DNA from: Oricola indica
GTDB lineage: Bacteria; Pseudomonadota; Alphaproteobacteria; Rhizobiales; Rhizobiaceae
NCBI RefSeq assembly: GCF_019966595.1
Contig: NZ_JAINFJ010000001.1
Location: 310,001 to 374,000, forward strand
Direction of reading: 5' to 3'
Length of the DNA stretch: 64,000 bases
In this document: piece by piece, positions 8,140 through 18,467 of the stretch
Numbering within the stretch: position 1 is the stretch's first letter
Layout of the letters: every line of letters starts with the position of its first letter
Notes under the pieces: model-generated
The model's database searches: none
What the model was told of the DNA's origin: nothing
The model's input: only the letters and a program-made list of their open reading frames with translations
Translations under genes and position numbers: made by a program

Positions 8140-9060
8140 ATGACGACCAGAATCCGCCTCAAGCGCGGGCTCATCGCCCTGTGCCTTACGTTCACGGCCC
8201 TGTGGAGCGGCGCCCTGAAGCAGGCAAGCGCCAGCAGCTCCGGCAATGTCTGGGCATTCACCACGGACGGCACCCACGCGCTGCTTTCGGTCCGGCATGT
8301 GCGGAGCTTCCTGAATTCGCCGGAGGGCACGAGTGTCGTCCTGATGACCGCGCGGTGCAATCGGGACGCACCGGAGCCGGAGGTGACAGTCCTGCTCCGC
8401 CTCGACGTGCGGGCCAATGCCCAGCCGCGAGAGGAACTGTTTGTCAAGGCAAGGCGCGATAGCGCCCTTTCGGTCATGGGCACTTATGACCGGGACGCAT
8501 CCTATGACGCGGGCGAAAACCGCGCCCGCTACCGCTTCATGCTCAACACCCGTTCCGACTTTTTCGCGGAACTGATCTCCCCCACGACCCGGTTCAAGCC
8601 GACCGTGGACGCGGCCAGGTGGGGCGGCGGCTTCGATCTGTCGGCCTCCATACAATCGGACAGGCAGGACATCGCGGACTTTGTCGAAACCTGCAACCGG
8701 TACCGTCAAGCATCCGAAACCGCCTCGGTGCGCCCAGGCGCAAGCGACGTCTGCGCCAACGTACTCAAGGGGCCCAACCAGTTCGCCAACAATACGGCGC
8801 GTTCCTATCGCGACGAGACCGTCGGCCGCGTCTGCGGCAGGAACGGGCAATCGACGGAACCCGCGATCTGCATGCATTTCGTGGTGAGTGGCCGGTTCCC
8901 CAGTAATCTCGACGGTTCAGCCAACTGGACGGTCGACGACGCAGCCCGGTTGTGCAGCAACTCCAACAATGCGGAGGCCCGGCTTACCTGTTTCCGCCAG
9001 CAGCTCGCGCTGGGCGCGACACAGGCGCAGGCCATCGCGGCCTGCAGCGACGTTGGCTGA
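8140..9060 (+). CDS. Exported protein of unknown function
   Basis: The 306-residue protein starts behind GGAG and has a signal segment (residues about 8-32, ending KQASAS). I do not recognise a family. The first 180 residues look beta-rich, with regular hydrophobic strands (NVWAFTTDG, ALLSVRHVRSF, VTVLLRLDVRA). The last 120 residues contain eight cysteines spaced so that pairs could form disulfides (ETCNR, SDVCANV, GRVCGR, AICMHF, ARLCSN, LTCFR, AACSD), which fits a periplasmic or secreted protein. It follows the PUD1_2-like gene in the same direction, 116 bases apart with a hairpin between, and may share transcription with it. Confidence 0.65.
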   Translation: MTTRIRLKRGLIALCLTFTALWSGALKQASASSSGNVWAFTTDGTHALLSVRHVRSFLNSPEGTSVVLMTARCNRDAPEPEVTVLLRLDVRANAQPREELFVKARRDSALSVMGTYDRDASYDAGENRARYRFMLNTRSDFFAELISPTTRFKPTVDAARWGGGFDLSASIQSDRQDIADFVETCNRYRQASETASVRPGASDVCANVLKGPNQFANNTARSYRDETVGRVCGRNGQSTEPAICMHFVVSGRFPSNLDGSANWTVDDAARLCSNSNNAEARLTCFRQQLALGATQAQAIAACSDVG

Positions 9061-9084
9061 TCACGCCGAAGGGGAACCGCGCGC

Positions 9085-11216
9085 CTACCTGTTCCGCCTC
9101 AGCCCCTCCACCTGCGCCAGCACCGCATTCGCCGCTTCCAGCACGTTCGATCCGGGGCCGAAGATCTCCGCCACGCCGGCAGCCCTTAGCTCCGCATAGT
9201 CCTGTTCCGGGATGACGCCGCCGCAGACGACCTTGATGTCGCCGGCATCAATGGCCTTCAGGCGGTCGATCAGTTCCGGCACCAGCGTCAGGTGGCCGGC
9301 GGCGAGAGAGGAGACACCGACGACGTCGACGCCCATGGCCTTGGCCTTCTCGGCTACCTCCTCCGGCGTCTCGAACATGTCCGACAGATCGACCGTGAAG
9401 CCCATGTCGGCAAAGGCCGTGGCGATGACCTTGGCGCCGCGGTCATGGCCGTCCTGGCCCATCTTGGCGACGAGGATATGCGGCTTTCGGCCCATCGTCT
9501 TCGCCACCTCGGCGAGGCGCGCCTGGATGGCCTCGTATTCGGTATCGCCGCGATAGGCCTCGCCATAGACGCCGGAAATGACGCGGGTCGTGGCGTGGAA
9601 GCGTGCGAAGGCGCTCTCCATCGCGTCGGAAATCTCGCCCAGCGTCGCGCGGGCGCGCGCGGCCTCCACAGCTGCCTCCAGCAGATTGCCCTTGCCTGAC
9701 GCGGCGACGGCCTGAAGGTTTTGCAGGGCGCTCTCGGCGGCGCTCTGGTTGCGCGTCTCGCGCACCTTCTTCAGCTTGGCGATCTGCGAGGCGCGAACCT
9801 TGGTGATGTCGATGGCGAGAATATCGACCTTGTCCGGATCGGCGGGGCGGAAGCGGTTGACGCCGACGATTACCTCTTCGCCCTTGTCGACGCGTGCCTG
9901 GCGCCGCGCGGCGGCCTCCTCGATGCGCAGCTTTGGCAGCCCCTCCTCAACGGCCTTGGTCATGCCGCCATGCGCCTCGACCTCCTGAATCAGTTCCCAG
10001 GCCTTGTCGGCGAGGTCCTTCGTCAGCGCCTCGACATAATAGGACCCGCCGAGCGGATCGACGACATTGGCGACGCCGGTCTCGTGTTCGAGGATCAGCT
10101 GCGTGTTACGTGCAATGCGGGCGGAGAAATCCGTCGGCAGTGCCATCGCCTCGTCGAAGGAATTGGTGTGCAGCGACTGCGTGCCGCCGAGGATCGCGGC
10201 AAGCGCCTCATAGGCGGTGCGCACGATGTTGTTGTAGGGATCCTGCTCGGTGAGCGAGACGCCCGAAGTCTGGCAATGGGTGCGCAGCATCTTGGAGCGG
10301 TCGGACTTCGCGCCGAAATCCGTCATGATCTTCGCCCAGAGCTGGCGCGCGGCGCGCAGCTTGGAGGCCTCCATGAAGAAGTTCATGCCGATGCCGAAGA
10401 AGAAGGACAACCGGCCGGCAAACGCGTCGACATCGAGGCCGCGCGAGGTGGCGGCGCGGACATATTCCATGCCGTCGGCCAGGGTATAGGCAAGCTCCTG
10501 CGCCAGCGTCGCCCCGGCCTCCTGCATGTGGTAGCCGCTGATCGAAATGGAGTTGAACTTCGGCATCTCGCGCGCCGTGTAGTCGATGATGTCCGCGACG
10601 ATGCGCATCGACGGTTCGGGCGGGTAGATATAGGTATTGCGGACCATGAACTCCTTGAGGATGTCGTTCTGGACCGTGCCTGTGAGCTGCGCCTTGTCGA
10701 CGCCCTGCTCCTCGCCGGCGACGATGAACATGGCGAGCACCGGAATGATCGCGCCGTTCATGGTCATCGAGACCGACATTTCGGCCAACGGGATGCCCTC
10801 GAACAGGATCTTCATGTCCTCGACACTGTCGATCGCAACGCCCGCCTTGCCGACATCGCCGGAAACGCGCGGATGGTCCGAGTCGTAACCGCGGTGGGTC
10901 GCGAGGTCGAAGGCGACGGAGAGGCCCTTCTGGCCGGCGGCGAGGTTACGCCGGTAGAAGGCGTTGGACTCTTCCGCAGTCGAGAAGCCCGCATATTGCC
11001 GGATCGTCCACGGCCGTCCGGCATACATGGTGCCCTTCACACCGCGTGTGAACGGCGCGAAGCCGGGTAACTCATCAGCAGCGCCCTCCGGCACGTCCTC
11101 CGCCGTGTAGAGCGGATGGACGGTGATGCCCTCCGGCGTATTCCAGTCCAATTCGGACGGGTCGCGGCCCTTGAGTTCCTTCGAGGCGAGATCCAGCCAA
11201 TCGCGTTTTGTCCTGC

Positions 11217-11220
<4 letters not shown>
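9085..11220 (-). CDS. scpA: Methylmalonyl-CoA mutase, single-chain type
   Basis: This adenosylcobalamin enzyme converts (R)-methylmalonyl-CoA to succinyl-CoA, the last step of propionyl-CoA use. At 711 residues it is full length for the single-polypeptide form (ScpA of Escherichia coli, BhbA of rhizobia). The N-terminal TIM-barrel domain is recognised by [19 protein letters not shown] (about residue 65) and the [15 protein letters not shown] region. The C-terminal B12-binding domain begins near residue 580 with the [10 protein letters not shown] motif, whose histidine is the cobalt ligand, and ends with [11 protein letters not shown]. Its ATG overlaps the stop of pccA by four bases, so the two are translationally coupled. 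No meaB chaperone or epimerase gene is visible in the window. Confidence 0.97.
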
Positions 11221-13310
<2,090 letters not shown>

Positions 13311-13348
13311 TTTTATCCACCCATTCGATTGGTATTTCCGCCGGATCG

Positions 13349-13828
13349 TCAGCCGAAGCCGTATCCGGCTACGACGACGACAAGCACATGGACCGCCATG
13401 TATATGACCGCGAGAGAACCGAGCGTGTAGAACGTCGCCCTGACCTCGTGGGATTGTTTGGTCGCGTAGGCGGCGGCATGGCATGCCCGCGCCAGAACGA
13501 AACCGTACATCAGTATTTGCGCCAGAAGCAGTGGCGGCTCCGTCAGCGCGAACAGGAGACCGATTGCCAGAAATGCCGGAATATTCTCGAGATCGTTGCG
13601 ATGCATGCGCCGCGAGCGGTCGACGTAATCATCGATATCGAGCTGTTCCGGACGGGGCGCCCTGTTGAGCGGGCCGGGCCTTAGGTCCTCGGGGCTGGCC
13701 AGGCCCGAATTGCTCTTCATCATGCGATAGACAGTCATCCAGCCCTGCCCCATGAGCTTCAGCACGGCAAGCGACGCGCTGATCGCATAAACCTGCATGG
13801 CCGGATTGCTGGACTCGAGCACGCTCAC
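13349..13828 (-). CDS. MAPEG-family membrane protein
   Basis: The 159-residue protein has four predicted membrane segments (about residues 12-30, 85-105, 106-124 and 130-155). The RRMHRNDLENIPAFLAIG segment is the glutathione-binding signature of the MAPEG family (microsomal glutathione transferase and prostaglandin E synthase type). Such proteins are trimeric membrane enzymes that conjugate glutathione or reduce lipid peroxides. Its ATG overlaps the stop of the 125-residue gene above by four bases (ATGA), so the two are co-translated. A YghU-type glutathione enzyme nearby hints at a small glutathione-linked group inserted between pccB and pccA. Confidence 0.85.
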   Translation of the reverse strand: MSVLESSNPAMQVYAISASLAVLKLMGQGWMTVYRMMKSNSGLASPEDLRPGPLNRAPRPEQLDIDDYVDRSRRMHRNDLENIPAFLAIGLLFALTEPPLLLAQILMYGFVLARACHAAAYATKQSHEVRATFYTLGSLAVIYMAVHVLVVVVAGYGFG

Positions 13829-14202
13829 ACCTCCAGCACATCCGCGAAAGCCTCGGGGAAATTCGCCCGGGCCACGTCTTCGTCGATTTGCAGCAGCGCT
13901 TCATAAGAGGCTGGATCGAAAGGTTTTTCGGCCGGCACGACCTCGCGGCCAAACAGCAGCGACAGTCGCCCGGCGTCGAGATTGCCGCGCTCGAAGGGTT
14001 CGCTGCCGAACTGGTGCCACAGCGAATGCAGGAAGGCGGTATCGGCCAGCTTTTCGATCGGAAGGGCGTCTCGCTTGCGCTCGCGGCGCACGATCGGCGT
14101 CACGCCCTTCGGATTGGCCCGCCGGATGGTGAACTGATAGCCGGTGCCCGGCAGGCCGGAGGGAAATCCGCGATGCTTCGTCATGTTGGGGAGCTTGGGC
14201 AT
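13825..14202 (-). CDS. Conserved-looking protein of unknown function
   Basis: The protein has 125 residues and no signal peptide or membrane segment. The N-terminal 50 residues are basic (TKHRGFPSGLPGTGYQFTIR, then RRERKRDALP), while the C-terminal half is acidic (DPASYEALLQIDEDVA). I recognise no domain. It overlaps the MAPEG gene by four bases and so probably acts with it or is co-regulated. The upstream side is a dispersed inverted repeat at 14221, which marks the edge of its transcript. Coding is supported by the coupled overlap and by GC-rich third positions. Confidence 0.6.
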   Translation of the reverse strand: MPKLPNMTKHRGFPSGLPGTGYQFTIRRANPKGVTPIVRRERKRDALPIEKLADTAFLHSLWHQFGSEPFERGNLDAGRLSLLFGREVVPAEKPFDPASYEALLQIDEDVARANFPEAFADVLEV

Positions 14203-14220
14203 CAGACCAGGCTCCCTTTC

Positions 14221-14272
14221 TTCCTTCTCCCCGCCTGCGGGGAGAAGGTGGCCCGAAGGATCGGATGAGGGG
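14221..14272. repeat. Dispersed rhizobial intergenic inverted repeat
   Basis: CCTTCTCCCCGC and GCGGGGAGAAGG form perfect 12-base arms around two central bases (14223-14248). They are followed by TGGCCCGAAGGATCGGATGAGGGG. This composite is a highly abundant intergenic palindrome in Rhizobium, Mesorhizobium and Brucella-type genomes, belonging to the family often called RIME. Only one copy was noticed in this window. It lies between two leftward genes and could act as an mRNA hairpin or weak terminator. Confidence 0.75.
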
Positions 14273-14317
14273 CCAGCGCCGGATCAGCCCCCCTCGCCCA
14301 GCTGCGGCTAACGCTCG

Positions 14318-15229
14318 TCACTCCGCGACCTCCAGCTTGTCCTGCGTCTTCGTCTCGAAATCCGACGCGTCATGGCGTTCGTGCAGTTGCGTCGCCTTGT
14401 CGCCCATCGCCTTGTTGACCATCTTGCCCCGCTTCACGGCTGGACGCGCATCGATCATCTTCATCCACCGCACAACATTCTCGTAGGAGTGGACCTGCAG
14501 GAATTCGCCGGACTCGTAGGCCCCGCCCTCGACCAGCCTGCCGTACCAGGGGAAGATCAGAATATCGGCGATCGTGTACTCGTCGCCAGCGATGAACTCG
14601 TTGTTCGCCAACTGCTTGTCGAGCACGTCGAGCTGGCGCTTCACCTCCATGGAGAAACGGTCGATCGCATACTTAATCTTCATCGGCGCATAGGCATAGA
14701 AATGGCCGAAGCCGCCGCCGAGATAAGGCGCCGCGCCCATCTGCCAGAACGCCCAGTTCATCGTCTCGGCGCGCTTGCGAACATCGGTCGGCAGGAACGC
14801 GCCGAATTTTTCCGCCAGGTAGAACAGGATCGAGCCGGACTCGAACAGCCGCACGGGCTCACCGCCACCCTTCGGCGCGTGGTCCATCATGGCCGGGATC
14901 TTGGAGTTCGGGTTGATATCGACGAAGCCCGAACCGAACTGGTCGCCCTCGTTGATCTTGATCAGCCAGGCATCGTACTCGGCGTCGGAATGGCCGGCGG
15001 CGAGCAGTTCCTCCAGCATGATGCCGACCTTGACACCGTTCGGCGTGGCCAGCGAGTAGAGCTGGTGCGGATGCTTGCCGACCGGAAGCTCCCGCTCGAA
15101 CTGCGCGCCTGCGGTCGGCTTGTTGATCGAAGCGAACGCGCCGCCGGACGAGGTGTCTTCCCAAACCTTCGGCGGAACGTAGCCGGCGGGAAAATTGTTC
15201 TCGGGCGGGAATTTGTTGTCGTCACTCAT
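14318..15229 (-). CDS. yghU: Glutathione S-transferase-like disulfide-bond reductase, YghU type
   Basis: From the ATG at 15229 (MSDDNKFPPENNFPAGYVPP) the protein has 303 residues, slightly longer than ordinary glutathione transferases and typical of YghU/YfcG-like Nu-class enzymes. A thioredoxin-like N-domain (about 50-140) includes NPNSKIPAMMDH and the glutathione-binding FESGSILFYLAEKFG motif. An all-helical C-domain follows (about 160-290, with GDEYTIADILIFPWY). Nu-class proteins reduce organic hydroperoxides and disulfides with two bound glutathione molecules. It sits on the same strand as pccB and pccA but is 190 bases or more from each, so separate transcription is possible. Confidence 0.9.
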   Translation of the reverse strand: MSDDNKFPPENNFPAGYVPPKVWEDTSSGGAFASINKPTAGAQFERELPVGKHPHQLYSLATPNGVKVGIMLEELLAAGHSDAEYDAWLIKINEGDQFGSGFVDINPNSKIPAMMDHAPKGGGEPVRLFESGSILFYLAEKFGAFLPTDVRKRAETMNWAFWQMGAAPYLGGGFGHFYAYAPMKIKYAIDRFSMEVKRQLDVLDKQLANNEFIAGDEYTIADILIFPWYGRLVEGGAYESGEFLQVHSYENVVRWMKMIDARPAVKRGKMVNKAMGDKATQLHERHDASDFETKTQDKLEVAE

Positions 15230-15406
15230 GAGACCAGTGCTTTCTTGAGTTTGAAAATTGGAACGATGCGAAGAATATCGCACCTTTCCATATGGTCCCT
15301 CTCAGCCTGACTAAAAGACTGCACACATCGTTCAGACTTCCGCGCCCCACTTGTGGCGAGGCCATCTGCGGCGTGAATATGAGAGTCTCTCGCCACGCCC
15401 CTTCCC

Positions 15407-16939
15407 TCACAACGGAATGTTGTCGTGCTTCTTGACCGGCGCGGTCACCTGCTTGCCCTTCAGCATCTCGAAGGCCTTCGCCACGCGCCGCCGTGTTGAG
15501 TGGGGCATGATGACCTCGTCGATGAAGCCGCGCTCGGCGGCGACGAAGGGATTGGCGAAGCGATCCTCATATTCCTTCGTGCGCGCGGCGATCTTGTCCG
15601 GGTCGCCGAGTTCGGAACGGTAGAGGATCTCGGTCGCGCCCTTGGCGCCCATCACCGCGATCTGCGCGGTCGGCCAGGCATAGTTGACGTCGGCGCGAAT
15701 ATGCTTGGAAGCCATCACGTCATAGGCGCCGCCATAGGCCTTGCGGGTGATGACGGTCACCTTCGGCACGGTCGCCTGGGCGTAGGCGAAGAGGAGCTTC
15801 GCACCGTGCTTGATGATGCCGCCATACTCCTGTGCGACGCCCGGCAGGAAGCCCGGCACATCGACAAAGGTGAGGATCGGGATGTTGAAGGCGTCGCAGA
15901 ACCGCACGAAGCGGCCAGCCTTCTTGGATGCGTCGATGTCGAGGCAGCCTGCCAGCACCATCGGCTGGTTGGCGACGACGCCGACAGTCGAGCCGTTCAG
16001 CCGGATGAAACCGCAGAGGATATTGCCCGCATGGTCCTTCTGGATCTCGAAGAACGAGCCTTCATCGGCGACGCGCGTGACAACCTCGTGCATGTCGTAG
16101 GGTTTGTTGGCGTTGTCCGGCACAAGCGTGTCGAGCGCCGTCTCGATGCGGTCGCCCGGATCGGCGGTCGGGATCAGCGGCGGCGTCTCGCGGTTGGAGG
16201 ACGGCAGGAAGTCGAACATGCGGCGCACTTCCAGAAGCGCCTCCACATCGTTCTCGTAGGCCCCGTCGGCGACCGACGATTTCCGTGAATGGGTCGATGC
16301 GCCGCCCAGTTCCTCCGCCGTGACGATCTCGTTGGTGACGGTCTTCACCACGTCAGGACCGGTGACGAACATGTAGCTCGTGTCCTTCACCATGAAGATG
16401 AAGTCGGTCATCGCCGGCGAATAGACCGCGCCGCCCGCGCACGGCCCCATGATGACGGAAATCTGCGGAATGACGCCTGAGGCCTGCGCGTTGCGCCAGA
16501 ACACCTCGGCATAGCCGCCCAGCGAGGCGACACCTTCCTGGATACGCGCACCGCCGCTGTCATTGAGCCCGATGATCGGCACGCCGTTCTGTATGGCGAG
16601 GTCCATCACCTTGCAGATCTTCTCGGCATGGGTCTCCGACAGCGAGCCGCCGAAGACGGTGAAATCCTGGCTGAAGACGTAGCAGGGCCGGCCGTTGATC
16701 GTGCCCCAGCCGGTCACGACGCCATCGCCCGAGATCTTTTGTTCGGCCATGCCGAAATCGGTGCAGCGATGGGTCTTGTAGGTGTCGTATTCCTCGAAAG
16801 AACCCTCGTCGAGCAGCACATCCAGCCGCTCGCGCGCCGTCAGCTTGCCCTTGGCATGCTGGGCGTCGATGCGCCGTTGCCCGCCGCCGAGACGCGCTGC
16901 GGCGCGATGCTGCTCGAGCTGTTCCAGAATATCCTGCAT
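15407..16939 (-). CDS. pccB: Propionyl-CoA carboxylase beta (carboxyltransferase) subunit
   Basis: This subunit transfers CO2 from biotin to propionyl-CoA, giving methylmalonyl-CoA. The 510-residue length is standard. The start ATG at 16939 has GGAGG eight bases upstream. The two crotonase-like carboxyltransferase halves are visible. The first has the oxyanion-hole region [20 protein letters not shown] (about residue 120). The second has [20 protein letters not shown] (about 385) and [14 protein letters not shown] (about 425). The short upstream gap is shared with the divergent pccR and contains repeated ATTGCAAA-like elements, so the gene is very probably induced by propionyl-CoA through PccR. 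Confidence 0.97.
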   Translation of the reverse strand: MQDILEQLEQHRAAARLGGGQRRIDAQHAKGKLTARERLDVLLDEGSFEEYDTYKTHRCTDFGMAEQKISGDGVVTGWGTINGRPCYVFSQDFTVFGGSLSETHAEKICKVMDLAIQNGVPIIGLNDSGGARIQEGVASLGGYAEVFWRNAQASGVIPQISVIMGPCAGGAVYSPAMTDFIFMVKDTSYMFVTGPDVVKTVTNEIVTAEELGGASTHSRKSSVADGAYENDVEALLEVRRMFDFLPSSNRETPPLIPTADPGDRIETALDTLVPDNANKPYDMHEVVTRVADEGSFFEIQKDHAGNILCGFIRLNGSTVGVVANQPMVLAGCLDIDASKKAGRFVRFCDAFNIPILTFVDVPGFLPGVAQEYGGIIKHGAKLLFAYAQATVPKVTVITRKAYGGAYDVMASKHIRADVNYAWPTAQIAVMGAKGATEILYRSELGDPDKIAARTKEYEDRFANPFVAAERGFIDEVIMPHSTRRRVAKAFEMLKGKQVTAPVKKHDNIPL

Positions 16940-17030
16940 GAAGTGTCCTCCGAATGGCACCGATTAGGCTGAAAACAGCCTGTCGGGCTAGGGTTGAAAA
17001 AGCAAGCAAGTGGATTTAGTAAAAAATCAA

Positions 17031-17053
17031 ATAGCAAACTGCGAAATTGCAAA
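17031..17053. promoter_or_regulatory. Putative PccR binding repeats between pccB and pccR
   Basis: Two direct repeats, ATAGCAAA (17031-17038) and ATTGCAAA (17046-17053), read TTTGC-type on the minus strand. They are separated by seven bases containing a third related element (GCGAAAT). PccR of Rhodobacter is reported to bind TTTGCAAA-type repeats, recalled here from general knowledge. The repeats end one base before the pccR start codon, leaving no Shine-Dalgarno sequence there. Confidence 0.6.
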
Positions 17054-17054
17054 C

Positions 17055-18467
17055 ATGCGCGCACGCAAGGTATTCGCCGGTCGCAAGATCCGCACCATCC
17101 GACAGGGCCACGGGCTGACGCAACAGGCCTTCGCCGCGCAGCTTGGCATCTCGACCTCCTATCTCAACCAGCTGGAAAACAACCAGCGCCACGTCACCGC
17201 GCCGGTTCTGCTGGCATTGGCCGACGTTTTCGCCGTCGATATCAAGGACCTGTCGGGCAATGAGGACGACAGGCTTCTGGCCGATCTCGCCGAAGCCCTC
17301 GCCGACCCGATGTTCTCGGGAGAGCCGCCGCCCTCGCCCGACCTGAAGCTGGTGGTGCAGAACGCGCCATCTGTCGCGCATGCCTTCCTGTCGATGCACC
17401 AGGCGCTGCGGCGCGCCGGCGAGCGGCTGGCGGAACTGGACGACACGCTGGAACGCACAGGCGCGCAGTCCGACCCGACGCCCTATGAGGAGGTGCGGGA
17501 CTTCTTCCACTACCTGGACAATTACGTCGACTGGCTCGACCGTGCGGCGGAAGACCTGGCCGGCCAACTGCGCGGTGCGATCTCGGCACGCGCCCTGGCG
17601 GAGCATATCGAGCGCGAACACGGCGTGCGCGTGGTCATCGGCGGCGACGCGGCGCGAACCGGCGGGCTGAGGCGCTACGACGCGCAGGCGCGCGTGCTAT
17701 CGCTCAACCCGCGCTCGTCGAACGCGACGCAAGGCTTCCAGATCGCGCACCAGATGGCGCTGATCGCCCATTCCGACGCCATCGACGAGATTGTGCGCAA
17801 GGCCGATTTCCGCTCCGCCGATGCCGGGGCGATCTGCCGGATCGGGCTCGCCAACTATTTCGCCGGCGCGGCGGTTCTGCCCTATGCCGCCTTTATGGAA
17901 GCCGCACGGGAACTGCGCCACGACCTCGAATTGCTGGCGGAACGCTTCGGCGCGTCGCTCGAGCAGGTGGCGCATCGCCTGTCGACGCTGCAAAGGCCGG
18001 GGCTGAAGGGCGTGCCCTTCTTCTTCGCCCGCGTCGACCAGGCCGGAAACATCACCAAACGCCATTCGGCGACCAAGCTGCAATTCGCGCGTTTCGGCTC
18101 GGCCTGTCCGCTCTGGAACGTGCATTCGGCTTTCGAGACGCCGAACCGGATCATCAGGCAATTGGCGGAAACCCCTGACGGGATTCGCTATTTGTGCCTC
18201 GCGACGACGGTGACGAAGCCCGGCGGCGGCTATCGCGCCCCGGTGCAACGCTACGCGCTGGCTCTCGGCTGCGAGGTGCGCCATGCCTCCGAACTGGTCT
18301 ATGCCGACGATCTCGACATCGTCCGCGATGAGGCATTCGAGCCGATCGGCATTTCGTGCCGCATCTGCGAGCGCCACAACTGCCACCAGCGCGCTGTCCC
18401 GCCGCTCAAGCACAAGCTGACGGTGGACGAACAGGCGCGCGACACGGTGCCTTACGGGTTCGAGTAG
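17055..18467 (+). CDS. pccR: PccR-type short-chain acyl-CoA responsive regulator (XRE helix-turn-helix plus DUF2083)
   Basis: The protein (470 residues from 17055) opens with an XRE helix-turn-helix (RQGHGLTQQAFAAQLGISTS, about residues 12-60). A central region follows that belongs to the ImmA/IrrE-like fold (EHIEREHGVRVVIGGD, then FQIAHQMALIAHSD) but lacks a clean HExxH. The C-terminal DUF2083 domain has the cysteine set GISCRICERHNC. Homologues (PccR, MccR, ScfR) sense propionyl-CoA and activate the propionyl-CoA pathway. Location next to divergent pccB fits this exactly. No ribosome site precedes 17055; a leaderless mRNA or the in-frame GTG at 17010 are alternatives. Its 3' end overlaps the convergent sensor kinase gene by 16 bases. 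Confidence 0.92.
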   Translation: MRARKVFAGRKIRTIRQGHGLTQQAFAAQLGISTSYLNQLENNQRHVTAPVLLALADVFAVDIKDLSGNEDDRLLADLAEALADPMFSGEPPPSPDLKLVVQNAPSVAHAFLSMHQALRRAGERLAELDDTLERTGAQSDPTPYEEVRDFFHYLDNYVDWLDRAAEDLAGQLRGAISARALAEHIEREHGVRVVIGGDAARTGGLRRYDAQARVLSLNPRSSNATQGFQIAHQMALIAHSDAIDEIVRKADFRSADAGAICRIGLANYFAGAAVLPYAAFMEAARELRHDLELLAERFGASLEQVAHRLSTLQRPGLKGVPFFFARVDQAGNITKRHSATKLQFARFGSACPLWNVHSAFETPNRIIRQLAETPDGIRYLCLATTVTKPGGGYRAPVQRYALALGCEVRHASELVYADDLDIVRDEAFEPIGISCRICERHNCHQRAVPPLKHKLTVDEQARDTVPYGFE

